This document shows positions 43,579 to 53,085 of a DNA stretch of 64,000 nt, piece by piece. A program made the translations under genes and the position numbers. How positions within the stretch are numbered: the stretch's first letter is position 1; every line of letters starts with the position of its first letter. The notes under the pieces were generated by a model. The model did not search any database. It was not told the origin of the DNA and was given only the letters and a program-made list of their open reading frames with translations. This DNA comes from Actinoplanes subtropicus (GTDB lineage Bacteria; Actinomycetota; Actinomycetes; Mycobacteriales; Micromonosporaceae), in contig NZ_JOJL01000014.1 in the NCBI RefSeq assembly GCF_000721705.1, positions 157,092-221,091 on the forward strand, given 5' to 3'.

Positions 43579-45092
43579 TCCGTCGTCCTTTCCGCCGCCC
43601 TCGGAGCCGCCGATCGGGTCGCGCCGAACCCCGCGTGGAAAACCGCCGGCAGCTGACTTCGGTCGAGCTTGCCCGAATGGGTCCGCGGCAGTGCCGGCAC
43701 GAAGGCGTACCTGCCGGGGCACATGTAGGCCGGGAGACGGCCGCCGACGAACCGGCGGATCTCCGCCTCCGCGGGCGCCGACTCGTCGGCGACCAGGCAG
43801 GCGACCAGGAACTCACCCGCTCCGGTCCGGACGAGCAGCGCGCCGGCGGCCGCTATTCCCGGGATCTGCCGGATGGTCGACTCGATCTCGCCGAGCTCGA
43901 CGCGGAAGCCTCTGATCTTCACCTGCTGGTCGGCGCGGCCGAGGTACTCGACGGATCCGTCCGGACGCCGACGTCCGAGATCACCGGTGCGGTAGTGGAC
44001 CGCGCCCCCGATCGGGACGAAGCGCTCACGCGTCAGGCCGGGCCGATTCAGGTATCCGCCGCCGACGGTCGGACCACCGACGACGATCTCGCCGGTCTCG
44101 CCGTCCGGAACGGCCGACAGGGACTCGTCCCGGATCGAGATCTCCGCCCGGCCGAACGGCCGGCCGATCGCCGAGCTCGCGTCGCTGTCCAGGTGGTCGC
44201 GTTCGACCACCTGACAGGTGACGAAGACCGTGGTCTCGGTGGGCCCGTAGAGGTTGAGGACGATCGGGTCGGTGTCTGCCAGCCGCTCCCACACCTGGCT
44301 CACCGCGTCCGGCTGCAACGCCTCGCCCACCGAGCACAGGTACCGCAACGCCGGCCAGGCTTCCCCGGCTCCGGCGCCGATCAGATTCATCCGCAGGACC
44401 GACGGTACCTGGCTGAGCACCGAGATGGCGTGGCGCGCGACGACCTCCCGGAAGCCGCGCGGTGTGCTCGTCTCCGCACCGTCCGGTGCGACCAGCGTTC
44501 CTCCGGTCGTCAGCGGACCCCACGTCTCCCACACCGAGGCGTCGAAGGCCAGCGAGGACGTGAGCAGCCAGCGATCCGTCGCGTCCACCCGCACGATGTC
44601 GCGCATGCCGTCGAGGAATGCGCTCACGTTGCGGTGACTGATCAGGCAGCCCTTGGGGCGGCCGGTCGAGCCCGAGGTGTAGATCACGTAGGCCGTGTCG
44701 TCCGGAACGGCGCGACGTCTTCCCGGATCGGATACCGGCACGGGAGTTCCGGACGACCCCGCCTCCACGACGGCGACCACTCCGGCGTCGGCGAGGATGA
44801 AGTCGCGGCGCGACGCCGGGAGGTCGGCCGCGATCGGCACCCAGGCGCCCCCGGCCAGGTTGACCGCGAGCAGCTTGACGATGCTCAGGGGATCACGGTC
44901 GACGATCACTCCGACCGTACGGCCCGGTCCCGCACCGGCCGATCGCAGCGGGGCGACCATCTCCCGCGCGTGCTTCACCAGTCCCTGATAGGTGAAGGTA
45001 CGGCTGGTACCCACGATGGCGTTGCTGTCACCCGCCACCTCGGCCGCCGCCAGAGTCCGGCCGTGCAGCGTGGCCGGCCCGTCGTGGTTCAT
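43575..45092 (-). CDS. Stand-alone adenylation-domain protein
   Basis: 505 residues of A-domain only: [15 protein letters not shown] (A3), LAFDASVWETW (A4), [11 protein letters not shown] (A5), YRTGDLGRRRPDGSVEYLGR (A7-A8), HSGKLDRSQLP (A10, catalytic Lys). Pocket residues read by eye D-A-W-S-C-V-L-V-F-(K), which I cannot match to a known substrate. It must charge carriers in trans; the free PCP and the T-C protein on either side are the candidates. Its ATG overlaps the PCP stop. Confidence 0.9.
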   Translation of the reverse strand: MNHDGPATLHGRTLAAAEVAGDSNAIVGTSRTFTYQGLVKHAREMVAPLRSAGAGPGRTVGVIVDRDPLSIVKLLAVNLAGGAWVPIAADLPASRRDFILADAGVVAVVEAGSSGTPVPVSDPGRRRAVPDDTAYVIYTSGSTGRPKGCLISHRNVSAFLDGMRDIVRVDATDRWLLTSSLAFDASVWETWGPLTTGGTLVAPDGAETSTPRGFREVVARHAISVLSQVPSVLRMNLIGAGAGEAWPALRYLCSVGEALQPDAVSQVWERLADTDPIVLNLYGPTETTVFVTCQVVERDHLDSDASSAIGRPFGRAEISIRDESLSAVPDGETGEIVVGGPTVGGGYLNRPGLTRERFVPIGGAVHYRTGDLGRRRPDGSVEYLGRADQQVKIRGFRVELGEIESTIRQIPGIAAAGALLVRTGAGEFLVACLVADESAPAEAEIRRFVGGRLPAYMCPGRYAFVPALPRTHSGKLDRSQLPAVFHAGFGATRSAAPRAAERTTE

Positions 45093-45307
45093 GTCCGCGG
45101 CCGGGCGAGAGCGGTCGCCAGGCCGGCCGGCGTCGGGTACTCCAGAACCTGCTCGGGAGCGATTTCCAGCCCCATCTGCTCGGCGCGCACGACCATCTCG
45201 ATCAGCAGGATCGAATATCCGCCGAGCGTGAAGAAGTTGTCGTCGGCCTCGACCTCGACGCCGAGGAGCTCGCTCCAGAGCTCGCGGATGCGGTCGGTCA
45301 GCTCCAT
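45089..45307 (-). CDS. Stand-alone peptidyl carrier protein
   Basis: 72 residues. Carrier fold with DDNFFTLGGYSILLIEMV: the phosphopantetheine Ser is in GGYS (Tyr replaces the usual His/Asp). Helix 1 IRELWSELLGVEVEA and helix 4 PTPAGLATALA complete a minimal PCP. ATG 45307 lies 10 nt inside the end of the monooxygenase gene. Probably loaded by the adjacent free A domain. Confidence 0.9.
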   Translation of the reverse strand: MELTDRIRELWSELLGVEVEADDNFFTLGGYSILLIEMVVRAEQMGLEIAPEQVLEYPTPAGLATALARPRT

Positions 45308-46401
45308 GTCGTTCCTCCCTGAAGGACGGCGGTAGTGCGCTCCCGCACCTCGTGTACGCGTGCCAGCGACTCCATCACCCGTTGCGTGGACAGGCCGAAG
45401 TCCACGAGGCAGGCGATCTCGTCGACGCCCGCCCCGGTGAGTCGCTCGACCAGAGAGACCGCCTCGTCCGGCGTGCCGAAGAGACCGGCCGACCGCAGAT
45501 AGCGCTCCAGCGCGGCTTCGACCAAGGCGTCCCGGTCGTCCTCGTCCATCGGTCCGCCGCCCGGGCTCCCCGCCGACTGGACACCGAGCGACAACGAGGA
45601 CCGCAGATAGCCGGACATCGCCCGCCGGAGTTCGCCGCCGGTCGCGACCGGTTCGTCCGAGAGATAGGTGTGGAGCATGAGAACAACGCGGTCGGTCGCC
45701 TTGGAAGCGGCGCGGACCGAGCCTCGCCGCCGGGCCTCCTCGGCCGCGGCGCGATAGGTCGCGATGTTCCGCGTGAGTGCGTCCAGATCCTGGTGGAGGA
45801 GGTGGGTGAGAATGCCGAAGCCCTCGGCGCCGGCGCGGGCGAACGTCGCCGGATCGCCGGCCGCCGAGATCCAGATCGGCAGGTCGGGCTGGACGGGCCG
45901 GGGGAAGGCCCGCACCGTACGATCCGATCCGGAGCCGTCGATCCGGACGACCGCCGATCCCCGCCACAACGCACGGACCTCCTCGATCGCCGTCCACATT
46001 GCGGGCTTGCGATTCCCGTACGCCTCCGGGCGCAGCACGAAGTCCTGCGGGCTCCACCCCGAGGCGAACGAGACGCCGGTCCGGCCGGCCGACAGGTTGT
46101 CGACCACCGACCACTCCTCGGCGATCCGGAGCGGCTCGTGCAGCGGCGCGACCACGCTGCCCGCCCGAAGGTCGATGGAGCGGGTGACGACGGCGAGCGC
46201 GGCCGACGTCACGGAAGGGTTCGGATAGAGGCCGCCCATCGGATGGAAGTGCCGCTCCGGCGTCCAGACGGCGGTGAACCCGGCATCGTCGGCGAACCGC
46301 GCCGCCTGGAGCAGCAGGTCGTAGCGGCCGGTCCCGGAGGCGGTCCCGGAGCCGGTGTCCCCGGCGCTGTCGTCGGCGAAGAAGAACACGCTGAAGTCCA
46401 T
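45298..46401 (-). CDS. Luciferase-like flavin monooxygenase of the NRPS/PKS-associated (MupA-like) family
   Basis: 367 residues, TIM-barrel FMN monooxygenase: FSVFFFADDS at the start, DDAGFTAVWTPERHFHPMGGLYPNPSV, RSGSVVAPLHEP-type region, VSFASGWSPQDFVLRPEAY, LPIWISAAGDPATFARAGAEGFGILTHLL. These features define the subfamily found in peptide and polyketide clusters that oxidises carrier-bound intermediates (hydroxylation or Baeyer-Villiger-like chemistry). It follows the large NRPS gene by 10 nt. A carrier-bound residue is the likely substrate. Confidence 0.88.
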   Translation of the reverse strand: MDFSVFFFADDSAGDTGSGTASGTGRYDLLLQAARFADDAGFTAVWTPERHFHPMGGLYPNPSVTSAALAVVTRSIDLRAGSVVAPLHEPLRIAEEWSVVDNLSAGRTGVSFASGWSPQDFVLRPEAYGNRKPAMWTAIEEVRALWRGSAVVRIDGSGSDRTVRAFPRPVQPDLPIWISAAGDPATFARAGAEGFGILTHLLHQDLDALTRNIATYRAAAEEARRRGSVRAASKATDRVVLMLHTYLSDEPVATGGELRRAMSGYLRSSLSLGVQSAGSPGGGPMDEDDRDALVEAALERYLRSAGLFGTPDEAVSLVERLTGAGVDEIACLVDFGLSTQRVMESLARVHEVRERTTAVLQGGTTWS

Positions 46402-46411
46402 GTCAACGCTC

Positions 46412-49400
46412 CTACCGTTCGGCGTCGAGGCGTTCCGCGAGGTCGCGGAGCCGTGGATGGGTGAGCAGCAGCCGGATCGGAACCCGGAAGCCCAGCAACT
46501 CGGTCAGGCGGCTGCAGCAGTTCAGCGCCCGGATGGAGTCGCCGCCGACGCCGAAGAAGTCGTCGTCCCGACCGATCGGGCCGGTGCCCAGGATCTCCGA
46601 CCAGATCCCGGCCACCTGACGTTCGAGGTCGGTTCGCGGTGCATTGCCGGACCTGGGCTCGGCCGGGCCCGCGCCGAGGGACCGGAGGAGGGCGAGCGTG
46701 TCGGTCTTGCCGTTGGCCGTGGTCGGCAAGGAGCCGACGACGGTCACCACCGAGGGGACGAGATAGGCCGGCGCCCGCGCGACGACGAAGGCCCGCAGAT
46801 CCTCGGCCGTGACCGGGCTCGCCGCCTCCGGAGTGACCCACGCGACGATCTGCCGGCCACCGTCGGGCAGGTCCCGTGCCGCGGCGACGGCGCCGGACAC
46901 ACCCGGGTGCCGACGCAGGATCGTCTCGACCTCGCCGAGTTCGATGCGGAATCCGCGCACCTTGACCTGCCGGTCGAGGCGGCCGAGGAATTCGAGGTCG
47001 CCGTCTGGTAGCCAACGAACGAGATCGCCGCTGCGGAATTGCCGTCCGCGGGGCGCATCGAGAAATCGCTCCGCCGTCTCGGCCGGCTTGTGGAGATAAC
47101 CCGCGGCGACGCCGGCTCCCCCGATATGAAGCTCCCCCGGCTGGCCGATCGGGACGCGGACACCGTTCGGGCCCAGGACGCGCACCTCCACGCCGTCGAA
47201 CGGCCGCCCGATGGTGACCCGCTCACCGACCGCCGAACGAGTGCACCAGATCGTCGCCTCGGTCGGGCCGTACGCGTTCCACAGGATTCCGGCTCCGATC
47301 CGGCCCCGCAGCCGGCCGGCGAGGTCGGGCGGCAAAGCCTCCCCTCCCGCGATGACGGTCAGCCCACCGGGATCCCAGCCGGCGCCCAGCAACGTGTGCA
47401 GCACCGTCGGGGTCGCCTGAACGTGGGTCGGCGCGGCGTGCCGCAGGTGGTCGACCGCGGCCACGGCGTCGTCGAGGTCGGGGACGACGACCACCGTGCC
47501 ACCGACGGTCAACGCACACAGCATCTCCAGCAGGGAGATGTCGAAGGACGGCGTGGTCATCCAGGCGACCCGGTCGCCGGACCCGATCCCGAAGTCCGCC
47601 GCGAAGACCGGAACCCGATCGGCCAGCGACGCGTGGTCGACCACGACTCCCTTGGGAATCCCGGTCGAGCCGGAGGTGTACATCAGGTACGCGGCGCCGG
47701 CGAGCGAGGACCGATCGATCGATTCCTCCTCGAAACCGGGGAGATCGGCCACGTCGTGCCGGGACACCTCCGGTGGCAGCTCCACCGCCTCGCTCGTCCG
47801 GTCGCCCAGCACCACGGTGGCACCGCTGTCCCGGACCAGGTAGGCCACCCGCTCGGCCGGCAGTGCCGGGTCGATCGGAAGGTAGACGGCCCCGGCGCGC
47901 CAGATTCCCAGCGCGGCCGCGATGAGAGCGTGGCCCTTGGACAGAGTCACACCGACAGTGGCGCCCGGCGCGACGGACAGCTTCGCCAGGAGGGCCGCGA
48001 CGGCATTCGACTGCCGGACGAGGTCCGCGTACGACCCGGCCCGGCTCCCCGCCTCGACAGCGACCTTGTCCGGGGTCCGCCGGCTCTGCCGATCGATCAG
48101 GCGAACCACGGTGGCCGCGGACCCGGGGATCGGTTTCCCGGCCTCGAAGCCGGCCAGCACGCGGGCACGGTGCGCCTCGATCGCCTCGCCCGTCCCGCCG
48201 GCCGGCGCCGCGCCGACGAGCACCTCGAGAACCGCCAGGTACTCGTGGAGGTACGGCGCCAACGCGTCCCCCGGCATGGCCGTGCCCCGGGACTGCAGCC
48301 GGACGTGGTCCGGCGAGACATGCAGGAACAGCGGGATCTCGGTGGCGGCCGAATCGACGATCATCTCACGACGGTCGTCTCCCATCCGGCGGAAGTCGGC
48401 GTAGTTGAAGACCACCTCGAGCCCGCGAGCCGCCGTGGACATCCGGTCACGCGCGGCCAGGAGATCGCGTTCGGCCCGCCACGCGGCGCCGATCAGGTCA
48501 CCGGCGGTCCGCACGAGCGGGGCCGGGATCGAAATCGGCACCGTCGCGATGAACAGCCCCACGAGGCCGGCGGCGTCCTCGCGGGGCGGCCGCACGTCGA
48601 CCACCACGCCCGTTTCCGTTTCCGCGCCTCCGCGTACGCCGGCCAGCAAGGCGAGATGAGCCCCCAGGTAGACCGACTTGACCGGCACGCCAAGCCGGCG
48701 GGCCAGGGCCTCCACCCGGTCGTGCAGCGCGGCCGGGAGGGCGGTCTCGGCTTCGACCAGCTCACCGGCGGCCACGCGTACGGAGGAACCGCGCCGTTCG
48801 GGCTTCTCCCGGGCCGCGGCCACCTCGGTCGCAGCGAGGTCGGGCATGGCGTTGTACGCCTCCGGCAGGGTGGCACCGTGCAAGATCCGGCTGAGGTCGG
48901 CCGTCACCACGTGCACGCTCCACCCGTCGAGCAAGGCATGGTGGTGGCCGAACTCGAATCGGACGGCGTCCGGCCCGTCGTATTCCCAGTGGACCCGCCA
49001 CGGCACGCCCTCCCTCGGCGCGAGGATCGGCTCGTGCGACCGGTGTACCTCGAGCGCGACGTCAGCGAGCACCACGGCGGTCGGCACCGAGAGCCCTTCG
49101 GTGCGAAAAACCGTACGCAGGCTATGATGGCGGCCCGCCAGCGCTCGCCACGCCGCAGTCACCTGATCGGCGTCGACCTCGCCGACCCCGGACACCCGGA
49201 AGATCGTGCGCGACCAGTACATGTCGCCACCGACGGCCTCGGACTCGAAGAGCATTCCCGTCTGCAGGCGGGTCATCGGGTAGGCGTCGACCGCATTCGC
49301 GGGAAGCGCGGCCCGGTCGGCCGGAGTCAACAGCCGGAACGGTTCCGGCCGCCCGGCGACCGCCGGCCCCTTCGTACGCGTCACCCGGCCGGCCATGTCG

Positions 49401-51067
49401 GCGAGATCCGCCGACCGCAGCAGGTCCGCCATCGTCAGCTCGTAACCGGCCGCCTTGAGCTCGCCGATGACGCGAAGGGCCTGCAGGGAATCGCCGCCGA
49501 GGTCGAAGAAGTTGGCGGCCGCGGTAACGGTGTCCACGTCCAGAACGTCCTGCCACACACCGGCCAGGATCCGTTCGGCCGGGTCCTCGGGCCCGGCACC
49601 GTCTTCCCGGCCCGAGAGTTCGATGGGGAGCCGCGCCAGCAGCGTGGTGGTGTCGGCCTTGCCGTTGGGCGTCAGCGGCACCTCATCGACGATCCGCAGG
49701 ATCGACGGGACGAGATGGGCCGGGACGCGGCCGGCGCCGTAGGCCAGAAGGTCGTCGGTGGTCACGGTTGATCCCGGGAGCAGGGTCACCCACGCCACCA
49801 GCTGCCGGCCGCCGTCCGACAGCTCGCGTACGGCCGCGACGGCGCCGGTGACGGCTTCGTGCCGGAGGAAAACCGACTCGACCTCCGCCAGCTCGACACG
49901 GAAGCCGCGGATTTTCGTCTGGCGATCGGAGCGGCCGACGTATTCCAGCTCGCCGTCGCGACCTCGCCGAGCCACGTCGCCACTGCGGAAGTAGCGCTCG
50001 CCGTCGACCTCGACGAAGCGCTCCGCGGTGAGCTCGGGCCGGTGCACATAGCCGCGGGCCACACCGGCGCCTCCGACGTACAGTTCGCCGTCCGTCTCGG
50101 CGCCTACTGGCCGGCCGTCCTCGTCGAGCAGGAGAAGCGTGTAGCCGGGCAGCGGCGCACCGATGAGCGAACGTCGGCCCGGCCCCTCGGGCACGCCGGG
50201 CGGAACGATCCGATAGGTGACGTGCACCGTCGTCTCGGTGATGCCGTACATGTTGACGAGCGTCGGACCGCCCGTGACCCGGCCGCGCCAGTCGGCGATG
50301 TCGTAGGAATGGAGCGCCTCGCCGCCGAAGATGATCATGCGAGCGGTGGCGAGCCGCTCCGGTCCGCCCGGATACCGGCACAGGCTCCGGAAGTACGACG
50401 GTGTCAGACAGACCACGCCGACAGACCTGGCGACGATCAGCTCGCTCAGCAGGCGCGGGTCGTCGCGTTGCACCGCCGAGGGAATGACGAGTGTGGCACC
50501 CAGCGAGAGAGGCGCGAGGATCTCCCAGATCGAGTAGTCGAAGGCATTGGAGTGCAGCTGGATCCAGACGTCATCGGCACCGAGCCCGAGCACGGCGGCG
50601 CCGCCGGACAAGAGATTGCCGACACTGTGCTGCTCGATCAGGGTGCCCTTGGGCCGGCCGGTCGTGCCGGAGGTATAGATGATGTACGCGCCGGTCCGCG
50701 AGCCGAGATCCGGGCCGGGATCGGGGTGGAGCTCGACGGCACCGGCCGCGGTCACGTGGACCTTGGCCCGGCTGTCTTCGAGAACGAACCGCTTGTGCTC
50801 GGCCGGAGCGGCGGTGTCCAGCGGCAGGGCGATCGCCCCGACCCGGAACGTGGCCAGCAGTGCGACCACGTAGGCGGTCGACCGCGGCAGCTCCAGACCT
50901 ACCACGGATCCGGGTGTCGCGCCCGCGGCCAGCAGGACGCCGGCGAAGGCGGCGACCGACTTCTCCAGACGCTCGTAGGTCACTGGCTCGACGCCATCGT
51001 CGACGGCGATCTTGTTCGCGTACGCGGAGACACCGCGTTGCAGCCCGGTGGCGATTTCATCGGTCAT
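46412..51067 (-). CDS. Nonribosomal peptide synthetase, A-T-C-A-T
   Basis: About 1551 residues. A1 residues about 15-480 (YIIYTSGTTG), T1 near 530 (DLGGDSLQAL), C about 590-980 (FGHHHALLDGWSV), A2 about 1020-1460 ([10 protein letters not shown]), T2 near 1500 (GVGGDSIRAL). No thioesterase or E domain; the chain must pass to trans-acting C domains encoded downstream. Pocket read by eye: A1 D-Y-W-S-I-G-M-V-H-(K), close to the Thr code; A2 D-I-L-T-V-A-A-I-W-(K), not recognised. ATG 51067 is preceded by GGAGG at 6-nt spacing (a GTG at 51079 is in frame). First gene of the ten-gene operon. Confidence 0.94.
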   Translation of the reverse strand: MTDEIATGLQRGVSAYANKIAVDDGVEPVTYERLEKSVAAFAGVLLAAGATPGSVVGLELPRSTAYVVALLATFRVGAIALPLDTAAPAEHKRFVLEDSRAKVHVTAAGAVELHPDPGPDLGSRTGAYIIYTSGTTGRPKGTLIEQHSVGNLLSGGAAVLGLGADDVWIQLHSNAFDYSIWEILAPLSLGATLVIPSAVQRDDPRLLSELIVARSVGVVCLTPSYFRSLCRYPGGPERLATARMIIFGGEALHSYDIADWRGRVTGGPTLVNMYGITETTVHVTYRIVPPGVPEGPGRRSLIGAPLPGYTLLLLDEDGRPVGAETDGELYVGGAGVARGYVHRPELTAERFVEVDGERYFRSGDVARRGRDGELEYVGRSDRQTKIRGFRVELAEVESVFLRHEAVTGAVAAVRELSDGGRQLVAWVTLLPGSTVTTDDLLAYGAGRVPAHLVPSILRIVDEVPLTPNGKADTTTLLARLPIELSGREDGAGPEDPAERILAGVWQDVLDVDTVTAAANFFDLGGDSLQALRVIGELKAAGYELTMADLLRSADLADMAGRVTRTKGPAVAGRPEPFRLLTPADRAALPANAVDAYPMTRLQTGMLFESEAVGGDMYWSRTIFRVSGVGEVDADQVTAAWRALAGRHHSLRTVFRTEGLSVPTAVVLADVALEVHRSHEPILAPREGVPWRVHWEYDGPDAVRFEFGHHHALLDGWSVHVVTADLSRILHGATLPEAYNAMPDLAATEVAAAREKPERRGSSVRVAAGELVEAETALPAALHDRVEALARRLGVPVKSVYLGAHLALLAGVRGGAETETGVVVDVRPPREDAAGLVGLFIATVPISIPAPLVRTAGDLIGAAWRAERDLLAARDRMSTAARGLEVVFNYADFRRMGDDRREMIVDSAATEIPLFLHVSPDHVRLQSRGTAMPGDALAPYLHEYLAVLEVLVGAAPAGGTGEAIEAHRARVLAGFEAGKPIPGSAATVVRLIDRQSRRTPDKVAVEAGSRAGSYADLVRQSNAVAALLAKLSVAPGATVGVTLSKGHALIAAALGIWRAGAVYLPIDPALPAERVAYLVRDSGATVVLGDRTSEAVELPPEVSRHDVADLPGFEEESIDRSSLAGAAYLMYTSGSTGIPKGVVVDHASLADRVPVFAADFGIGSGDRVAWMTTPSFDISLLEMLCALTVGGTVVVVPDLDDAVAAVDHLRHAAPTHVQATPTVLHTLLGAGWDPGGLTVIAGGEALPPDLAGRLRGRIGAGILWNAYGPTEATIWCTRSAVGERVTIGRPFDGVEVRVLGPNGVRVPIGQPGELHIGGAGVAAGYLHKPAETAERFLDAPRGRQFRSGDLVRWLPDGDLEFLGRLDRQVKVRGFRIELGEVETILRRHPGVSGAVAAARDLPDGGRQIVAWVTPEAASPVTAEDLRAFVVARAPAYLVPSVVTVVGSLPTTANGKTDTLALLRSLGAGPAEPRSGNAPRTDLERQVAGIWSEILGTGPIGRDDDFFGVGGDSIRALNCCSRLTELLGFRVPIRLLLTHPRLRDLAERLDAER

Positions 51068-51960
51068 ACCTACCTCCACAATAAGTCATTGCGCGGCAGC
51101 ATTGCCGGAAAGCCGATCACCGACGCGGGGCAGAACAAAGAACCACCCGTGGGAATACGACATCACGCGCTCAATCCGGGACGAGCATTCCGTCAAGCCG
51201 CTCCGCAATCAACCCCGAGAAGAACATCCCAATACACCAGGACATCGCATTACGGAACGGGTCGAGCGCGACTTGACAAATTGATGGGCGACCGGCCGGG
51301 CGCGGTGTACAGATCACCTTCCGGCGCCAGGAACACCCATGACGAGCGCAAGGCACAGCCTCTGCAGCTCACAGATTCCGCCGTCACCCGGCGTCTCGAG
51401 ACATCTTCAAGATCGCCTGGACCTTGGTGGGTATCAAGCAATTAACCACACTGCCTGGTCAACGACTCGGTCGACTCGGTGTTGCTACTCATCAGCAGCA
51501 CCGCATTCACCGCTACCACCCCCGTGGCAATAAGATCCATATATTCACATAGGCAATTTGAACGTACCGGCGCTTCCCCGATCTTGTCAACCCTGTAATG
51601 CTGTGGATTGCCACCGACGCCGGCATATGACAGATAGCAACATAGTCATCAATCAAAACGTGAGATGAGCGCGAGTGAACGGGACCCGCACCGGCACACA
51701 GAGTTACCAGTCGGCCGGCGAAGTTCGAACTCGCCCCCCCGGGTGGGTCCCCGTTTCGTCGGCCGTCGCCTTCCCGGACGGGCTCCGGCCACGCGAGGGT
51801 TGCCGCCGTTTTCGTCGGCCGTCGCCTTCCCGGACGGGCTCCGGCCACGCGAGGGTTGCCGCCGTCCCGAAACGGTTCGGGGCCGAAAAACCGGGGGTAT
51901 TCTCCGGCGAGGTGGCCCCGGTGGTCGCCGTGGGACGTCACTCAGCGTTGAGAAAGGACG
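51068..51960. other. Gene-free boundary between biosynthetic and core regions
   Basis: About 0.9 kb without a credible gene between divergent NRPS and ald. It must contain both promoters. CTTGACAAATTG near 51271 gives a TTGACA hexamer on the plus strand. The first 600 nt look less GC-rich than neighbouring DNA. A perfect 56-bp tandem duplication occupies 51755-51866. Short reading frames here have no recognisable composition or motif. Confidence 0.6.
51755..51866. repeat. Perfect 56-bp tandem duplication upstream of ald
   Basis: Copies at 51755-51810 and 51811-51866 are identical base for base; each begins TTTCGTCGGCCGTCGCCTTC and ends GAGGGTTGCCGCCGT. It lies about 95 nt before the ald start, within the probable promoter/leader. 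A recent duplication, or a misassembly collapse/expansion, are the two readings. Confidence 0.9.
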
Positions 51961-53085
51961 GTGTCGGCTGTGAAGGTCGGCATTCCCAGCGAGATCAAGA
52001 ACAACGAGTTCCGGGTCGCCATCACCCCCGCCGGCGTGTTCGAATTCACCCGCGCCGGGCACGACGTCTACGTGCAGGCGGGCGCCGGCGCCGGGTCGTC
52101 GATCACGGACGGTGACTACAAGACGGCCGGGGCGACCATCGTGCCGGGCGCCGACGACGTGTGGCAGACCGGCGACCTGATCCTGAAGGTCAAGGAGCCG
52201 ATCGCGGAGGAGTATCCGCGGATGCGCCCGGGCCAGGTCCTGTTCACCTACCTGCACCTGGCGGCGTCGAAGGAGTGCACCGACGCACTCGTCGACCGGC
52301 GGGTCACCGGGATCGCGTACGAGACGGTGGAGCTGCCCGACCGGTCGCTGCCGCTGCTGGCGCCGATGTCCGAGGTGGCCGGCCGGCTCGCGCCGCAGGT
52401 CGGCTCGTACCACCTGATGCGCTCGGGCGGGGGCCGGGGCGTGCTGATGGGCGGCGTGCCGGGCGTCTACGCGGCGAAGGTGGTGGTGATCGGGGCCGGC
52501 GTCTCCGGGATGAACGCGGCCGCCATCGCCCTCGGCATGCAGGCCGAGGTGCTCGTGCTCGACCGGAACATCGCCAAGCTGCGCGCGGCGGACGCGGACT
52601 ACCGCGGGCACCTGCAGACGATCGCTTCCAACGCGTACGAGATCGAGAAAGCCGTCCTCGACGCCGACCTGGTGATCGGCGCCGTGCTGGTCCCCGGCGC
52701 GAAGGCGCCGAATCTGATCTCCAACGAGCTGGTCAGCCGGATGAAGCCGGGCAGCGTGCTGGTCGACATCGCGATCGACCAGGGCGGCTGCTTCGAGGAC
52801 TCGCGGCCGACCACGCACGCCGACCCGGTCTACCGGGTGCACGAGTCGATGTTCTACTGCGTGGCGAACATGCCCGGCGCGGTGCCGCACACCAGCACCT
52901 ACGCGCTGACCAACGTCACTTTGCCGTACGCTCTGGAGCTGGCCAACCTGGGCTGGCGGGCGGCGCTCAAGGCGGATCCCGCGCTGGCGCTGGGGCTGAA
53001 CACGTACGACGGAGAAGTGACCTACGGCCCGGTCGCGGAGGCGCACGGCATGCCGGTTCTGCCGACCAGCGAGGTGCTCAGCTGA
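51961..53085 (+). CDS. ald: Alanine dehydrogenase
   Basis: 374 residues. NAD-dependent L-alanine to pyruvate interconversion. Seen: [18 protein letters not shown] (N-terminal substrate region with Glu/Arg), [11 protein letters not shown] (catalytic Lys), the NAD fold [19 protein letters not shown], and [21 protein letters not shown] 51961 follows AAAGGA closely; GTG 51970 is the alternative. It begins the core chromosomal run and ends at the xerD start. By making pyruvate/alanine it also touches the D-Ala/D-Lac chemistry of the van island, but there is no sign of linked control. Confidence 0.93.
   Translation: MSAVKVGIPSEIKNNEFRVAITPAGVFEFTRAGHDVYVQAGAGAGSSITDGDYKTAGATIVPGADDVWQTGDLILKVKEPIAEEYPRMRPGQVLFTYLHLAASKECTDALVDRRVTGIAYETVELPDRSLPLLAPMSEVAGRLAPQVGSYHLMRSGGGRGVLMGGVPGVYAAKVVVIGAGVSGMNAAAIALGMQAEVLVLDRNIAKLRAADADYRGHLQTIASNAYEIEKAVLDADLVIGAVLVPGAKAPNLISNELVSRMKPGSVLVDIAIDQGGCFEDSRPTTHADPVYRVHESMFYCVANMPGAVPHTSTYALTNVTLPYALELANLGWRAALKADPALALGLNTYDGEVTYGPVAEAHGMPVLPTSEVLS

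Noticed and set aside
51513-51941. 142-codon minus-strand frame upstream of ald
   Set aside because: It runs through the 56-bp tandem duplication, has no recognisable domain or start site, and repeats the same residues because of the duplication.
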